The translations under genes were made by a program, and so were the position numbers. A stretch of DNA of 64,000 nt from Meghimatium bilineatum (taxonomy: Eukaryota; Mollusca; Gastropoda; Stylommatophora; Philomycidae), in the NCBI GenBank assembly GCA_034231615.1, contig CM067309.1, positions 43,148,181-43,212,180 on the forward strand, given 5' to 3'. Below the pieces are notes generated by a model. It was not told the DNA's origin. It saw nothing but the letters and a program-made list of their open reading frames with translations, and made no database searches. Of this stretch, positions 44,336-56,449 are shown one piece after another. Positions within the stretch are counted from its first letter, which is position 1; the number at the start of each line of letters is the position of its first letter.

Positions 44336-44700
44336 AACGTCCCATTTAGACACGACGGACTATCACGACAACTAGGAGGTTATGATATGTAAACAAGAAA
44401 CCATACAAATTACAATACACAAAGCATTCAACGTTTCAACCAAAAGGTCTTATCAAGATACGCACAAAATATCAAAAGACGACGAATAAAAATGATCGCA
44501 ACACACAAACGTATCCAACCGAAATATGGAAGTGAGATGCCGGAAGGACAGGGGGCACTAGATTTTTGATAAGTTGTTGACAAGGGGGAAAGTTAAAGAT
44601 GAAGGCCAAAAACCATATATCCATTGAGGGGAAAAACCCGCTGTGGAAACGCTGGTTCAGGTTTTCCGATAAACACCGAAATATTTCATGTTTTCGACGT
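44336..44700 (+). other. Retroelement 3' tail and unrecognised DNA
   Basis: TTTCAACCAAAAGGTCTTAT at 44425 is the reverse of the hairpin motif seen at 13490. It probably marks another retroelement end. No gene. Confidence 0.4.
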
Positions 44701-46245
44701 GCAGTGTGTGCTTGTGTGTGTAAATCATCATCATCGGGTGCCATGCCGGATGGCTTAGGCAGTCAATGGATCCCCACAGCTCTCTGTCCACAGTATTATG
44801 TATCAAGGTCGTTGTTGTTTCCTTGCCGTGCCAGTCTGTCAAACTGTCTAATATTTTCTCACATTGTCGCCCTCTGTCTCTGTTGCCTTCAATTTTGCCT
44901 GTTGTGATTATGTTCTCTAAACCTGCCCATCTCATGAAGTGGCAACAAAAAAAAGAAGATTGCCTTTTTCTTATATTGTTGATTAAGGTCCGATTCGCAT
45001 TTGACTCTCAACACCTCTACATTAGTTTTTCTAGCAGTCCATGGTATTCTCGGCATTCTTCTGGAGAACCACATCTCTGTTGCCTCTAATTTCCCACTTT
45101 CCAGTTTGTTTATTGTCCAAGACTCGCACCCATAGGCATATGTTAGTATAGGGGTTATATAGCACTGCAGAACTCTCTTTCTCATCTCTAATGACAAGGT
45201 CATATTACACAGTATGTTTTTCATTTTTATGAATATTGTTTTTGTCTTTCTTATTCTGCATCTTATTTCTGTTGAACTTCTTCCATCTGCTGTAATCATT
45301 GTACCTAAATATTTGAATTGGTGGACCTGTTTTAATACTATATCATTCACTTTGATCTTGCAAGGTGTGTTATTTTGTTTCTTTCAAATAACCATTACTT
45401 CTGTTTTCTTGATATTTAGGAAGAGGCCTTTCTCTTTACTTTCTGTGACTGCTACATTAATTAAATCTTGAAGGTCTTCCTCACTTTTTGCAATCAGAAC
45501 AGTGCCATCCGCATATCTCAAATTATTTATGTTATGTCCTCCCATTGATATTTCTGGGATATCTACTATTGTAATATGTTTTCACTGTATAAATAGAACA
45601 GGTCTTGTGAAAGCACGCATCCCTGTCTGACTCCTTGTTTGTATTTGTTTTTTGTTGACAAGGGCCAAATTAATTTCCTACTCATATTGCTGCTGTTTGT
45701 TGCCAGTACATGTTCTTGATTATTCTTAAATCCTTGCTGTCAATGTTCAAATTCTCTAGCATGTGCATAATTTCGCTATGTTTAACTTTATCAATTGCTT
45801 TCGTATAGTCTATAAAACAGAGGTACAGATATGTGTTTACCTCTATAGACCTCTCTATTAGTGTTCTCAATATATAAATAGCATTGTTTGTACCTTTGCC
45901 TTCTACAAAGCCACATTGTTCTGGACTTATTTCTGATTTTATTTTGTTTCTCACTCTCTTCATGATGAGTCTGAGAAGTATTTTGGTTATTTGGCTCATG
46001 AGGCTGATTGTACGGTTTTCTTCACATTCAGTGGTCCCTGGTTTCTTAGGTAATGCTATAAATATAGGCCTCATTAATTCATCGGGTATGTTTCCACTAT
46101 TAAATGTCATTCAGCAGTTTTGTGATTATTTTAACTCCAACGTCATCTAAAGCTGCTAATTCTTCTAATGTGATATTGTCTGGACCTGGGGCGTTGCCAT
46201 ATTTCATGTGTCTTTGTACCTCCCTTACTTCTACTGTGAGTATGG
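44700..46245 (-). pseudogene. RTE-type retrotransposon, reverse transcriptase domain
   Basis: On the minus strand, in order: GNAPGPDNITLEELAALDDV; RPIFIALPKKPGTTE; ISPEQCGFVEGKGTNNAIYI; YLCFIDYTKAIDKV (palm, first Asp); NLRYADGTVLIA, where the usual YADD is YADG; VHQFKYLGTMITADGRSSTE; PILTYAYGCESWTINKLESG and PRIPWTARKTNVEVLR. This is the RT palm and thumb of an RTE-like element. The second catalytic Asp is lost and at least one stop (after MVI) is present. It is the longest RT in the window. Confidence 0.92.
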
Positions 46246-46259
46246 ATGGACCCTCGCCG

Positions 46260-46262
<3 letters not shown>

Positions 46263-46333
<71 letters not shown>
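46263..46333. repeat. (TG)n microsatellite, about 35 repeats
   Basis: An uninterrupted GT run of 71 bases at the edge of the minus-strand RT relic. Confidence 0.99.
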
Positions 46334-46334
<1 letters not shown>

Positions 46335-46339
46335 CTATT

Positions 46340-46850
46340 ATATGACAGATGACACGTAAAAGACAAAACTAAAGTTGCAACATACAAGACTATTATTATC
46401 CCATCACTGTGCCACCAGTGCCAAACCTGGACAATAACAGCACAAGACACAAGAAAAAATAGTGACAGCAGAAATGGCATTCTATGAAGAATTCTCGGTC
46501 ATTAAGAGATAGAATTAGAAACGATCACATCAAACAGATAAGCAGAACAATGCCAGTATTGGAATACATCAAAAGACAACAGATCAAGTGGTTTTCACAC
46601 ACATCTAGACTATAAATAGACAGCATGCCACAGATGGCCATAATTCATAGATATCACGACTATAAAGACAGAGACAGACCATGTAAAAAGATGGACCACG
46701 GAAATCAAAGAAGCCACAGGAGCAATCTTATAAACAGCACACAGGAAGGTCATTTCCAGAGAACTGTTCTATCACTGACGCCTCAAAGAAAACAAGGGCC
46801 ACAGTGTATAGATATATAGATGAATGGACGGACGGACGGACAATCTAGAT
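46340..46850 (+). pseudogene. RTE-type retrotransposon C-terminal fragment
   Basis: The plus strand reads YKTIIIPSLCHQCQTWTITA, then LEYIKRQQIKWF and KRMDHGNQRS-like pieces, matching KTI--P-L-YG-E-W and the later W--H segment of RTE. It is in the opposite direction to the RT at 44.7-46.2 kb, so it is a separate insertion. It ends in a GGAC-rich simple repeat near 46825. Confidence 0.75.
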
Positions 46851-47029
46851 AGCTATCGGTGAAGTGTTTCTTGAAAATTGTCCCAGTTTGACGTAACGTT
46901 GAGAAAGTCCTTGTTCTTATGTTTATTGCCATTTATTAATTTTTTTACATTGATAGTTAGGATTCAACAGTAACATTAGTACTTTCTATTACAAAATCAA
47001 GAGCTTCGCCTTATCACAGGTGCCATTAA

Positions 47030-48180
47030 GACATCTCCCATAAATGAAATGAGAAATATTATAGTCATCACCCACTTATCATACAGGCGAGACACTAAGA
47101 CCATGGTCCATGCAGAAAAGTACAAGAACATGCTGGCACATCCAATGAGGGCCAGATACGGTGACCTAGCCAGTGGAAGACTGAAGAGGAGCAGTTGTAT
47201 ACACCGATCCAAAAAAACTTAAACAGAAAATATAAGGAAGAACTACCAGGAGACATCACCAACACTTTTTCCAGTTCCGTGGGAGCAACACCCAAATCTT
47301 ACTATCAGAACCACCATAAACAACTACCACACTATGACAGAACTGAATAATCTCCAAAATAAAACAATAGTATGCACCATGATTGAAGATATGTACCCTA
47401 GAGATGCACGGATACAAGTATATACCGACGGATCAGCCACCAGAGCAGTGAAGAATGGAGGTGCTGGCGTGTACATAAAATATCAAGAAAAAGAAAATGA
47501 ATCCACGTGTTCACCAACTGGAATACAGTATTCTGCCCCAACATCTCTGCAGAAGTACATGTTTTAAAAATGACTGCAGAAGTAATTAAAAGCACAACAA
47601 GCCAATGTCAGCAGGTGGTATTTCTTACTGAAGCTATGTCTGTCCTACAAGTCCTTGAGAGCGATACGCTGTCAGACCTGAAGGAAGCCATGCGAGAAGT
47701 GAGCATCCAAAGAAGGGTAATACTACAGTGGGTACCGTCCCACTGTGGTATACCAGGGAATGAAGAGGCAAATAGATAGGCAAATGATGGAGAAACACAT
47801 GAACAAAAAGACCAAGAAATCACCTACCAAGAAAAGAGGACCCTCATTAAAACCATCAGGAAAGTCGACCAACCAAAAGACAATTACCACTATAGACAGA
47901 GCAGATTATTATCTTCTGCCTCAGAACAGGACACAACAGATTAAACAGCCACTTAAATAGACTAAGACTGGTCCCATCACCTCTGTGCCCTTGTGGGAAG
48001 GCAGCACAGACCGCTGAACACATCCTGCAATACACTAAACCAGTTAAGGGAAGGACATTGGCCCACAAAGATGGATATCCACAGAAAGATGTATGGGAGC
48101 ACTGAGGAGCTTTCAAATACATCTGCATTTATTAAGAAAACAGGACTTGTTGTGTAGACATGTCAAACTGCGAACGAGAA
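47030..48180 (+). pseudogene. Retrotransposon RNase H domain and C-terminal tail
   Basis: Fragments in order: IQVYTDGSATRAVKNGGAGV (first RNase H Asp), TGIQYSAPTSLQ / AEVHVLKMTAEVIKSTTSQ, CQQVVFLTEAMSVLQVLESD, ILQWVPSHCGIPGNEEANRL, then YQEKRTLIKTIRK and LCPCG-like remnants. This is the RNase H of an I-clade-like non-LTR element ('pol-like protein' in mollusc genomes). Frames shift several times. It is a different lineage from the GHAGVRGNERAD copies. Confidence 0.88.
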
Positions 48181-48289
48181 GTACTTTCTATAGTATTTAT
48201 CGCTTATTTGTTTGGTTACTGCGGAACTCTACACTTTTTTGGACGTCCTTTGATATTTTGGTTATTTATATTTGTATCATCGCATAAGG

Positions 48290-48450
48290 GTCAAAGTGAC
48301 CCAGATGCTGTGCTGAAGCCGGATATGTCAGGCAGGCAGAAGGCGCATATATTGTAATCAAACTGTAATCCATTACATTATGTATTCCGTTCTCTGGACT
48401 ATTTCCTGATAATCTACAGGAGTTTGAGAATGACTACATAAGAAGAAATC
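48290..48450 (+). repeat. SINE-B copy, 3' part
   Basis: GGGTCAAAGTGACCCAGATG, GAAGCCGGATATGTCAGGCA, TCTGGACTATTTCCTGATAA and AGGAGTTTGAGAATGACTAC match SINE-B. Confidence 0.8.
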
Positions 48451-49309
48451 GATTACCGATGTATGTCCTTTATAACAAGCAGATGTAATTGTAATCGAGT
48501 TTTGAGATTTGCAGTACTATTTACGACACGACCGGGCTCAAGTATTAAACATCACGATACCATAACAGGACCGACCGAGGTGCTGGTGAGCAATAACTTC
48601 ATTCACGGTTTAATATTGAATATTGTATTATTTGGATAGTAAGAGCTATAAAGCTAAGGAAGTTCCAATAAGCTGCCTTGAATCAGTTGCCCTTATCACT
48701 GCTTATAAAATGTGTTTATTTTGCCCTCATCATTGCTTATAAAATGTGTTTACTTTATTTTGTTGTAATGATGATTGCCGATTGGCTCAAACAATAATTA
48801 TTAATTATTGTTTGTGCTTATTTATCACCCACAAGAGTGCTGGCATTCGACACACTTCACTATTATTAATTATGACTATACTGGCCGTGAAGTTCTCAGT
48901 CGTCTGCTTTACTTAAAGAACAGTACCATATTGTGAAACAAAATTATTTAAAGAACACTCATTAACTTAATGATTAATTTTAGTAAACACTTAAGTTTGT
49001 GTTGTGTTAATCGTTTAATTGGGCTATTGACTAATAAACTAATATAGAGTAATAATAAAGCGGATAAAAGCAAATAAATAGGCCATAGGGCCTAATTAAT
49101 AATCTGCACTAACTAACCCTAAGGTTCATCAAATGTAAAAATGTGAATAAAACGATACACTCACCTTATTCAGAATTCTGTGCTGGATACTCTTTTAATT
49201 CAAAAAAAGGAACTCCATAAAGATATCATTCGAATTCGCATGCTTTCATCTCCATATATGCTCACATAAATACAATGGAAATTGATATTGACCCACATAT
49301 CTTCTACCC
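48451..49309. other. Intergenic stretch, nothing recognised
   Basis: AT-rich. A short duplication (GCTTATAAAATGTGTTTA, twice) lies near 48700-48750. Confidence 0.4.
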
Positions 49310-49620
49310 TGACTTATAAACCATTCCTTTCCATCTGCTACCATACATTACTGCGCATGTCCCTAACATATTCCTGTTATTGTACATAATACTAATTAAC
49401 TTTAATTATAAATACTAAAACCTGATCCTAACCCTTAACCCCTCTCTAACACTAATTCTAATACAATCATTTTCAATAAATATCAATTCATTTTCAATTC
49501 TAATTATATCCCAAAATAAATCATACAGCGATACGTATAGCAACCACACAGCAAAGGTCAGGACATACCTCGAAAGTAGAACAAAGGTCACAGTGGAGAA
49601 TCAAAACTAGGATTGAGCCA
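49310..49620 (-). repeat. Dispersed repeat family F, reverse copy
   Basis: ACTGCGCATGTCCCTAACAT, CCTAACCCTTAACCCC and AGAACAAAGGTCACAGTGGA are the reverse of family F motifs at 42660-42960. Confidence 0.7.
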
Positions 49621-49759
49621 ACTTCACTTAGGCCCTAGCCCAAATTTCTCAAATTCAAATCCTAATAATATAACTATGGGCCCTAATAATAATTATTAGT
49701 TAGAATTAACAAATATATTAGACTTATTAAGAGGTATATATAATATATATAGGCCCTAT

Positions 49760-51110
49760 CTATTGTCTATCCCAAGGTGGTGCATGTTGTCGTAGCTTCC
49801 ACACTTGCCATTGAGCGTAAGGGTTTGTGAAGGAGATGTCTGTGTTCCAGAGCCAGGTGTGTTGTTGCTCTAGATGAGGTGTAGTCATGTTTATTTAGGA
49901 TGGTCTTGATGTTGTCTATCCACCTTTTCCTAGGTCTGCCCTTGGCTCTGTATCCTGATTCCATCTTGTTATAAGCTCTTATGGGAAGTTGATCCTTCAT
50001 CCACATAAGATATCAAAACCATTTGTATCTGCTGTTTCTCTATATATTCGATGCATGATGTTATACCTATTATCTTTCTGATGTTCTCACTGCGCATTTT
50101 GTCCATTCTGGTGACTCCATTAGCCTTCCTTAGACATTTCATTTCACAAGTTTCAATCTTTCTCTTATGTGTAGATGTCAGTTGCCAATTCTGGCATTGG
50201 TAGCATAGTGTTGGTTTAAAGATGCTCTTAATAATTTGTTACTTTACCTCCATGTTGATTTTTGGGTGCAATGGCAAAGGTGACAGCTGGTATGTCACAG
50301 CATTTGCTTTTTTACATCTTGTTTCTATCTCTCTGTTAAGTCATCTGTCATCTATACATACACTTCCTAGGTGCTTGAACTCCTTTGACTTGTTTTATTT
50401 TTGTTTTCTCTATTTTGATGTTTAAGTGCTCTGGTGATCTTGTTATTTGCATAGTTTCTTCTGTCTTTTGTGTGTTAATCTGCATGTTGTATTTATTGCA
50501 TATTCTTGATAGTGAGTTGATGGGTGGGAGTTTGCAGTTTTTCTTTGTCATCATATATGATGCTCAACAAAAAGGATGTTTAGCTTTTTGTCGTATTCAA
50601 AAGATTTTTCGCTTAGTTGTCTAAGAGTAAATAATGCATCTGTGCATCCTGCTCTTCTTCTCAAACCAAACTGGGCTGCATTTATATATGTGACATTTAT
50701 CAAGTGACATATTCTTTCTTGAACGTTGTCTTCATCGTGGATACTCTGAACTCTTCTCTGTCCTCGGCAAACAGACCTGCATTGGTGTGTGCATACATTC
50801 TTCGATGTCGCTGGTCCATCATCTGCTTGGTTTTTCTTTTATTGTCTGGTACTCTGCTCACCAGAATCAGTTTTTCAATACCATTATGTCACTTTTAGTG
50901 TCCAAAATAGTGTAGCTTCCTTCTTATGATGGTATTTAGAAGCAACCCTTCATTTCATTTCAGTCTTTTCAAAATTTCAATGTTATTCTTTTTCTCTGTC
51001 CATAATATTCATAGGATCTTTCTGAAGCACTTCATTTCAAATGAATTTATTCTTTTGGATATTGTCTTGTTTAAAGTCCAAGTCTCGCATCCATATGTTG
51101 CCACTGGGAA
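49760..51110 (-). pseudogene. RTE-type retrotransposon, thumb and C-terminal tail
   Basis: The minus strand reads NMQINTQKTEETMQITRSPE and HLNIKIEKTKIKQVKGVQ (after the RT palm). Further along come KGRPRKRWIDNIKTILNKHD and HPP/TTCTTLG-like ends. The GRPRKRWIDNI motif is diagnostic of RTE tails. Broken by many stops. At least two overlapping remnants may be present. Confidence 0.85.
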
Positions 51111-51345
51111 AACACATGATCTTAAAAGGGTTTATTTTGTAATGTTATTACACTGGGAAAATACATGATCTTAAAAGGGTTTATTTTGTGATGTTATTAC
51201 ACTGGGAAAACACATGATCTTAAAAGGGTTTATTTTGTGATGTTATTACTTATGTTGTGATGTTATTACTTATTTTGTGATGTTATTACTTATTTTGTGA
51301 TGTTATTACTTATTTTATGATGTTATTACTTATTTGCCACAGCAA
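51105..51345. repeat. Two linked arrays: about 50-bp unit x3, then 20-bp unit x5
   Basis: CACTGGGAAAACACATGATC then TTAAAAGGGTTTATTTTGTG is repeated three times. Its last part TTTTGTGATGTTATTACTTA then repeats alone. The first unit starts in RTE coding DNA (GTTGCCACTGGGAAAACAC). Confidence 0.93.
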
Positions 51346-51379
51346 AGGTCTACTTCTCATTATTAACATTTATATAGAC

Positions 51380-52045
51380 CTGATTAGTAACTATGATAAT
51401 CAGCAAAATTTAGGAGAAGCCAACGGATGGTAAACTAATTAGTAACTATGATAATCTGCAAAATTTAGGAGAAGCCAAAGGATGGTAAACTAATTAGTAA
51501 CTATGATAATCTGCAAAATTTAGGAGACGCCAACGGATGGTAAACTAATTAGTAACTATGATAATCAGCAAAATTTAGGAGAAGCCAATGGATGGTAAAC
51601 TATTTAGTAACTATGATAATCAGCAAAATTTAGGAGAAGCCAACGGATGGTAAACTAATTAGTAACTATGATAATCAGCAAAATTTAGGAGAAGCCAACG
51701 GATGGTAAACTAATTAGTAACTATGATAATCAGCAAAATTTAGGAGAAGCCAACAGATGGTAAACTAATTAGTAACTATGATAATCAGCAAAATTTAGGA
51801 GAAGCCAACGGATGGTAAACTAATTAGTAACTATGATAATCAGCAAAATTTAGGAGAAGCCAACGGATGGTAAACTAATTAGTAACTATGATAATCAGCA
51901 AAATTTAGGAGAAGCCAACAGATGGTAAACTAATTAGTAACTATGATAATGAGCAAAATTTAGGAGAAGCCAACGGATGGTAAACTAATTAGTAACTATG
52001 ATAATCAGCAAAATTTAGGAGAAGCCAACGGATGGTAAACATGAA
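51380..52045. repeat. Tandem array, 55-bp unit, about 12 copies
   Basis: AATTAGTAACTATGATAATC, AGCAAAATTTAGGAGAAGCC and AACGGATGGTAAACT make the unit. Copies are highly similar. Confidence 0.97.
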
Positions 52046-52154
52046 AATACGGGATAGATTATTATAGATATACATACACTGCTAGATAGTTTCACATGGA
52101 CACATGACGTTATTATATGCAGAGTCACAAATGATGGTAGATAAGAAACTTCTG

Positions 52155-53100
52155 CTGAATTAATTCTCAAACTCCCACTGGATCTCTATTGTTGCAGGAC
52201 AACATTCTCAAACTCCCGCTGGATCTCTATTGTTGCAGGACAACATTCTCAAACTCCCACTGGATCTCTATTGTTGCAGGACAACATTCTCAAACTCCCA
52301 CTGGATCTCTATTGTTGCAGGACAACATTCTCAAACTCCCACTGGATCTCTATTGTTGCAGGACAACATTCTCAAACTCCCACTGGATCTCTATTGTTGC
52401 AGGACAACATTCTCAAACTCCCACTGGATCTCTATTGTTGCAGGACAACATTCTCAAACTCCCGCTGGATCTCTATTGTTGCAGGACAACATTCTCAAAC
52501 TCCCACTGGATCTCTATTGTTGCAGGTTAATGGTCCTGCTAGATATCTGCAGCATGTAGTCCAGATAATGGAAATGTTCTTACAGCTGACGGAAATCTGC
52601 AGCACGTAGTCCGGATAATGGAAATGTTCTTACAGCTGACGTAAATCTGCAGCACGTAGTCCAGATAATGGAAATGTTCTTACAGCTGACGGAAATCTGC
52701 AGCACGTAGTCCAGATAATGGAAATGTTCTTACAGCTGATGGAAATCTGCAGCACGTAGTCCAGATAATGGAAATGTTCTTACAGCTGACGTAAATCTGC
52801 AGCACGTAGTCCAGATAATGGAAATGTTCTTACAGCTGACGGAAATCTGCAGCACGTAGTCCAGATAATGGAAATGTTCTTACAGCTGACGGAAATCTGC
52901 AACACGTAGTCCAGATAATGGAAATGTTCTTACAGCTGACGGAAATCTGCAGCACGTAGTCCAGATAATGGAAATGTTCTTACAGCTGACGGAAATCTGC
53001 AACACGTAGTCCAGATAATGGAAATGTTCTTACAGCTGACGGAAATCTGCAGCACGTAGTCCAGATAATGGAAATGTTCTTACAGCTGACGGAAATTGAG
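52155..53100 (+). repeat. SINE-A copy expanded into two successive arrays (41 bp x9, 50 bp x11)
   Basis: At 52160-52530, TTCTCAAACTCCCACTGGAT then CTCTATTGTTGCAGGACAACA is repeated about nine times. This is the SINE-A head. At 52555-53095, GTAGTCCAGATAATGGAAAT plus GTTCTTACAGCTGACGGAAATC is repeated about eleven times, starting from the next SINE-A segment. The two arrays keep SINE order. Confidence 0.95.
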
Positions 53101-53124
53101 CCAGATCCGTTCTAGCAGCATCGA

Positions 53125-53195
53125 ATCACTTTGCAGCGCTGATGGTTACAATGGAGCGAACGCAAAACAAACAAACTTTGCAGCGCAATAAACAG
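53125..53195 (+). repeat. Fragment of the 1.2-kb element's short relative
   Basis: TGATGGTTACAATGGAGCGA then ACGCAAAACAAACAAA matches the end of the retroposon at 31183-31304. Confidence 0.55.
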
Positions 53196-53559
53196 GTTTT
53201 CCGTACTTCAATTCTAGTGCTGCTAGAGCGGACCTGGTTCAATTCCCTTCAGCTGTAAGAATTATTTTCATTTATCCTCATGCTTCCTACTTGAATTTAC
53301 TTGTAATGGAAATGTGTTGCATTGCTGTTTTAACTGCGCCTGTGGCCCAACACATCTATCTTTAGTGTAGATGAGAAACAGAAGTTTAAATAAGAATAGA
53401 AATGGCCAATAGTATTTTTGATGAAATGAGGAAACTGACATCCAAACAAATGAGAAATGTAATATATTTACTCTTTCTGGTTCAGAGACATGGACGATGA
53501 AAAATAGCAATTATACAGAATTGTTGCTTTGAGATGTGGATACATAGATAAGTTGGATG

Positions 53560-53710
53560 TTCCAGGCTCAAAGTTACCCAGAAGCTATGCTGAAGTCAGG
53601 GCAAATGGCAAAGATATCACAGCAAATATGTAAATCATGACACAATATATTATATCCATATCCTGCTAATTGCAGGAGTTTGAGAACAAGCACAGAAGAA
53701 GAAGAAGATT
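53560..53710 (+). repeat. SINE-B copy, 3' part
   Basis: CTATGCTGAAGTCAGGGCAA, ATGTAAATCATGACACAATA and GCAGGAGTTTGAGAACAAGC then ACAGAAGAAGAAGAAG match SINE-B. Confidence 0.75.
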
Positions 53711-54055
53711 AAATGATTCTGAACACAGGCTGTATGATGTGTGTCTGACCATGGAGTGGGATGATCAACAGGGAAGACAAACGTTCAGAGCATTACATGG
53801 ATATACTGATAAACTGCCTTGGTCATGCTGGGGTAGAGGAAACAAGAGAGCTGATTTATTGGCAGGCAATGCGCGATAGATGGCACAATACTGATAAGAG
53901 ATAAAGCAGACTTGATCAAGGCAGTAATAAATTCATTTCAAGATGAAGATGACGTCAATCAGGCTGAGAACATACACATACAGAGAATGCTAGAAATGGA
54001 AGTATCTAGAGGGGAGGGAAGAAAAAATAATTTATTTGGAAGGCCCCGTAGATCA
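53711..54055 (+). pseudogene. RNase H-type LINE fragment
   Basis: FRALHGYTDKLPWSC, KRADLLAGNAR and LLIRDKADLIKAVINSFQDE (across frames) match 22700-22880. The tract HRLYDVCLTMEWDDQQGRQ near its start is the likely source of the 48-bp array that follows. Confidence 0.75.
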
Positions 54056-55015
54056 TGGAGTGTATGATCAACAGGGAAAGCAACCTGGTACACAGACTGC
54101 ATGATGTGTGTATGATCAACAGGGAAAGCAACCTGCTACACAGACTACATGATGTGTGTATGATCAACAGGGATAGCAACCTGCTACACAGACTACATGA
54201 TGTGTGTATGATCAACAGGGAAAGCAACCTGGTACACAGACTGCATGATGTGTGTATGATCAACAGGGAAAGCAACCTGCTACACAGACTACATGATGTG
54301 TGTATGATCAACAGGGAAAGCAACCTGCTACACAGACTACATGATGTGTGTATGATCAACAGGGAAAGCAACCTGGTACACAGACTACATGATGTGTGTA
54401 TGATCAACAGGGAAATCAACCTGGTACACAGACTGCATGATGTGTGTATGATCAACAGGGAAAGCAACCTGGTACACAGACTGCATGATGTGTGTATATA
54501 ATCAACAGGGAAATCAACCTGGTACACAGACTGCATGATGTGTGTATATAATCAACAGGGAAAGCAACCTGGTACACAGACTGCATGATGTGTGTATGAT
54601 CAACAGGGAAATCAACCTGGTACACAGACTGCATGATGTGTGTATGATCAACAGGGAAATCAACCTGGTACACAGACTACATGATGTGTGTATGATCAAC
54701 AGGGAAAGCAACCTGCTACACAGACTACATGATGTGTGTATGATCAACAGGGAAATCAACCTGGTACACAGACTGCATGATGTGTGTATATAATCAACAG
54801 GGAAAGCAACCTGGTACACAGACTGCATGATGTGTGTATGATCAACAGGGAAAGCAACCTGGTACACAGACTACATGATGTGTGTATGATCAACAGGGAA
54901 AGCAACCTGGTACACAGACTGCATGATGTGTGTATGATCAACAAGGAAAGCAACCTGGTACACAGACTGCATGATGTGTGTATGATCAACAGGGAAAGCA
55001 ACCTGGTACACACAA
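54055..55015. repeat. Tandem array, 48-bp unit, about 20 copies
   Basis: CTGGTACACAGACTGCATGA then TGTGTGTATGATCAACAGGG and AAAGCAAC. Two-state sites (CTGGT/CTGCT, GCATG/ACATG, AAAGC/AAATC, TATGA/TATATA) vary along the array. 48 is a multiple of three, so long frames appear on both strands. Confidence 0.97.
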
Positions 55016-55054
55016 ATATTCTGAAGTAGAAATATTAGAATTGTTTAATGTAAT

Positions 55055-55505
55055 CAACTGATCTGCATTTTGTGGTTGTGTCTCCAGAATTTAGTCAACT
55101 GATCTGCATTTTGTGGTTGTGTCTCCAGAATTTAGTCAACTGATCTGCATTTTGTGGTTGTGTCTCCAGAATTTAGTCAACTGATCTGCATTTTGTGGTT
55201 GTGTCTCCAGAATTTAGTCAACTGATCTGCATTTTGTGGTTGTGTCTCCAGAATTTAGTCAACTGATCTGCATTTTGTTGTTGTGTCTCCAGAATTTAGT
55301 CAACTTATCTGCATTTTGTGGTTGTGTCTCCAGAATTTAGTCAACTGATCTGCATTTTGTGGTTGTGTCTCCAGAATTTAGTCAACTGATCTGCATTTTG
55401 TAGTTGTGTCTCCAGAATTTAGTCAACTGATCTGCATTTTGTGGTTGTGTCTCCAGAATTTAGTCAACTGATCTGCATTTTGTGGTTGTGTCTCCAGAAT
55501 TTAGT
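55055..55505. repeat. Tandem array, 41-bp unit, about 11 copies
   Basis: AATTTAGTCAACTGATCTGC then ATTTTGTGGTTGTGTCTCCAG recurs every 41 bases with very few changes. Confidence 0.97.
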
Positions 55506-55514
55506 CTAGATAAT

Positions 55515-55625
55515 GCATTCATCATGGTTTACAGCTTGTCTGTAATATTGATGCCTTTTGGCCAATAGATCCGACCGACTTCAGCTTGGTCTTTGGATCA
55601 CTGTGACTTATAGAATGAGACTCCG
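55515..55625 (-). repeat. SINE-B fragment, minus strand
   Basis: CATCATGGTTTACAGCTTGT, GACCGACTTCAGCTTGGTCT and TGGATCACTGTGACTTATAG match SINE-B in reverse. Confidence 0.65.
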
Positions 55626-55785
55626 CTGAAGACGGATGTATCGGGCCATTAGCACAAATAAAACGGCAACACAATCATTTCCATTTTCTGGATTACACCC
55701 TCCTGGAAATCTAGTTGGACCATTGTCCTGTTGCAAGAGAGATCCAGTGGGAGTTTGAAAATGAACGCTGAAGAAAAAGAAGATA
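55625..55785 (-). repeat. SINE-A copy, minus strand
   Basis: GACGGATGTATCGGGCCATT, CTGGATTACACCCTCCTGGA, CCATTGTCCTGTTGCAAGAG and GAGTTTGAAAATGAACGCTG then AAGAAAAAGAAG. Confidence 0.85.
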
Positions 55786-55889
55786 GAATGGGACTATAAA
55801 ATCTACATAAAAACCTACTTCTATGATACTTATGGCAGGGCAATCAAAAATATGTACTCACTGTGCAAAACTGAAATTCAACAGGTAAA

Positions 55890-56120
55890 GCATGAAACAG
55901 GGTAATAAAATTTTGCTGATAACATGAAACACACATAGGCACACACAAAAATTGACGTTTTGACCAAAAGGCCTTTTTCAAGGATTACATACATGTATAC
56001 ATACAAAATGACAAGTAGGGACAACACAATTGGCATTCTAGCAAGATGGCCGGAAGGATAGAAATTTCTATGCTACCAGCAAAACTTCATTACCCCGTTT
56101 CACGCTTTACTTCATGGCTG
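55890..56120 (-). repeat. Retroelement 3' tail, minus strand
   Basis: AAAATTGACGTTTTGACCAA then AAGGCCTTTTTCAAGGATTA is the reverse of the hairpin tail seen at 13485. It lies just upstream of LZTR1 exon 1. Confidence 0.45.
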
Positions 56121-56287
56121 GTCACAGTGTTGCCATTCTTTTCTCCCTTATTGGGTCAGACAACACAGGCACATTTCTGCATTTGATAGTGTAATTGTTA
56201 ATAATTGTACAAAACTAGTACTGTATAACTTTGTTAATGTAGAATATGTTTAATGTGTTGTGATATAACATTATCATTTGATTGTAG

Positions 56288-56449
56288 CAAAGGAAATTTG
56301 ATCATTATGGCAATTGCACGGCCACCTGGTATGGACTTTGATCACAATTGGCCAGAGAGCACAGAATGTCTGACACTAGACTTTGGCCCCTTTGAGACAG
56401 TTCACATGTGGAAACCTATGCCAGAGTGTGATGAGTTTGTAGGAGCAAG
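56288..56449 (+). CDS. LZTR1: LZTR1 first coding exon
   Basis: The exon follows TTGATTGTAG and ends before donor GTTAGT. The most likely start is the ATG at 56307 ([18 protein letters not shown]); an in-frame ATG at 56253 exists but lies before the acceptor. It continues [18 protein letters not shown] and DEFVGAR. Human LZTR1 has DFDHSC..., [14 protein letters not shown] and DEFVGARRSKHTVVAY at the same place, so the identity is firm. LZTR1 is a Kelch/BTB-BACK adaptor of CUL3 that drives ubiquitination of RAS-family GTPases such as RIT1 and MRAS. The exon's last bases and donor are repeated about 19 times in the following intron. Confidence 0.95.

Noticed and set aside
44889-46480. Host gene with reverse transcriptase similarity
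   Set aside because: The YADD motif is damaged, stops are present and the sequence follows RTE element order; it is a dead retrotransposon.
52189-52609. Three overlapping frames encoding the same peptides
   Set aside because: A 41-bp stop-free unit cycles through all frames; this is array arithmetic, not coding.
54006-55029. Membrane-protein-like repeats (LLSLLIIHTSCSLC) on the minus strand
   Set aside because: Pure 48-bp array translation; the antisense frame is equally open and neither shows flanking gene structure.
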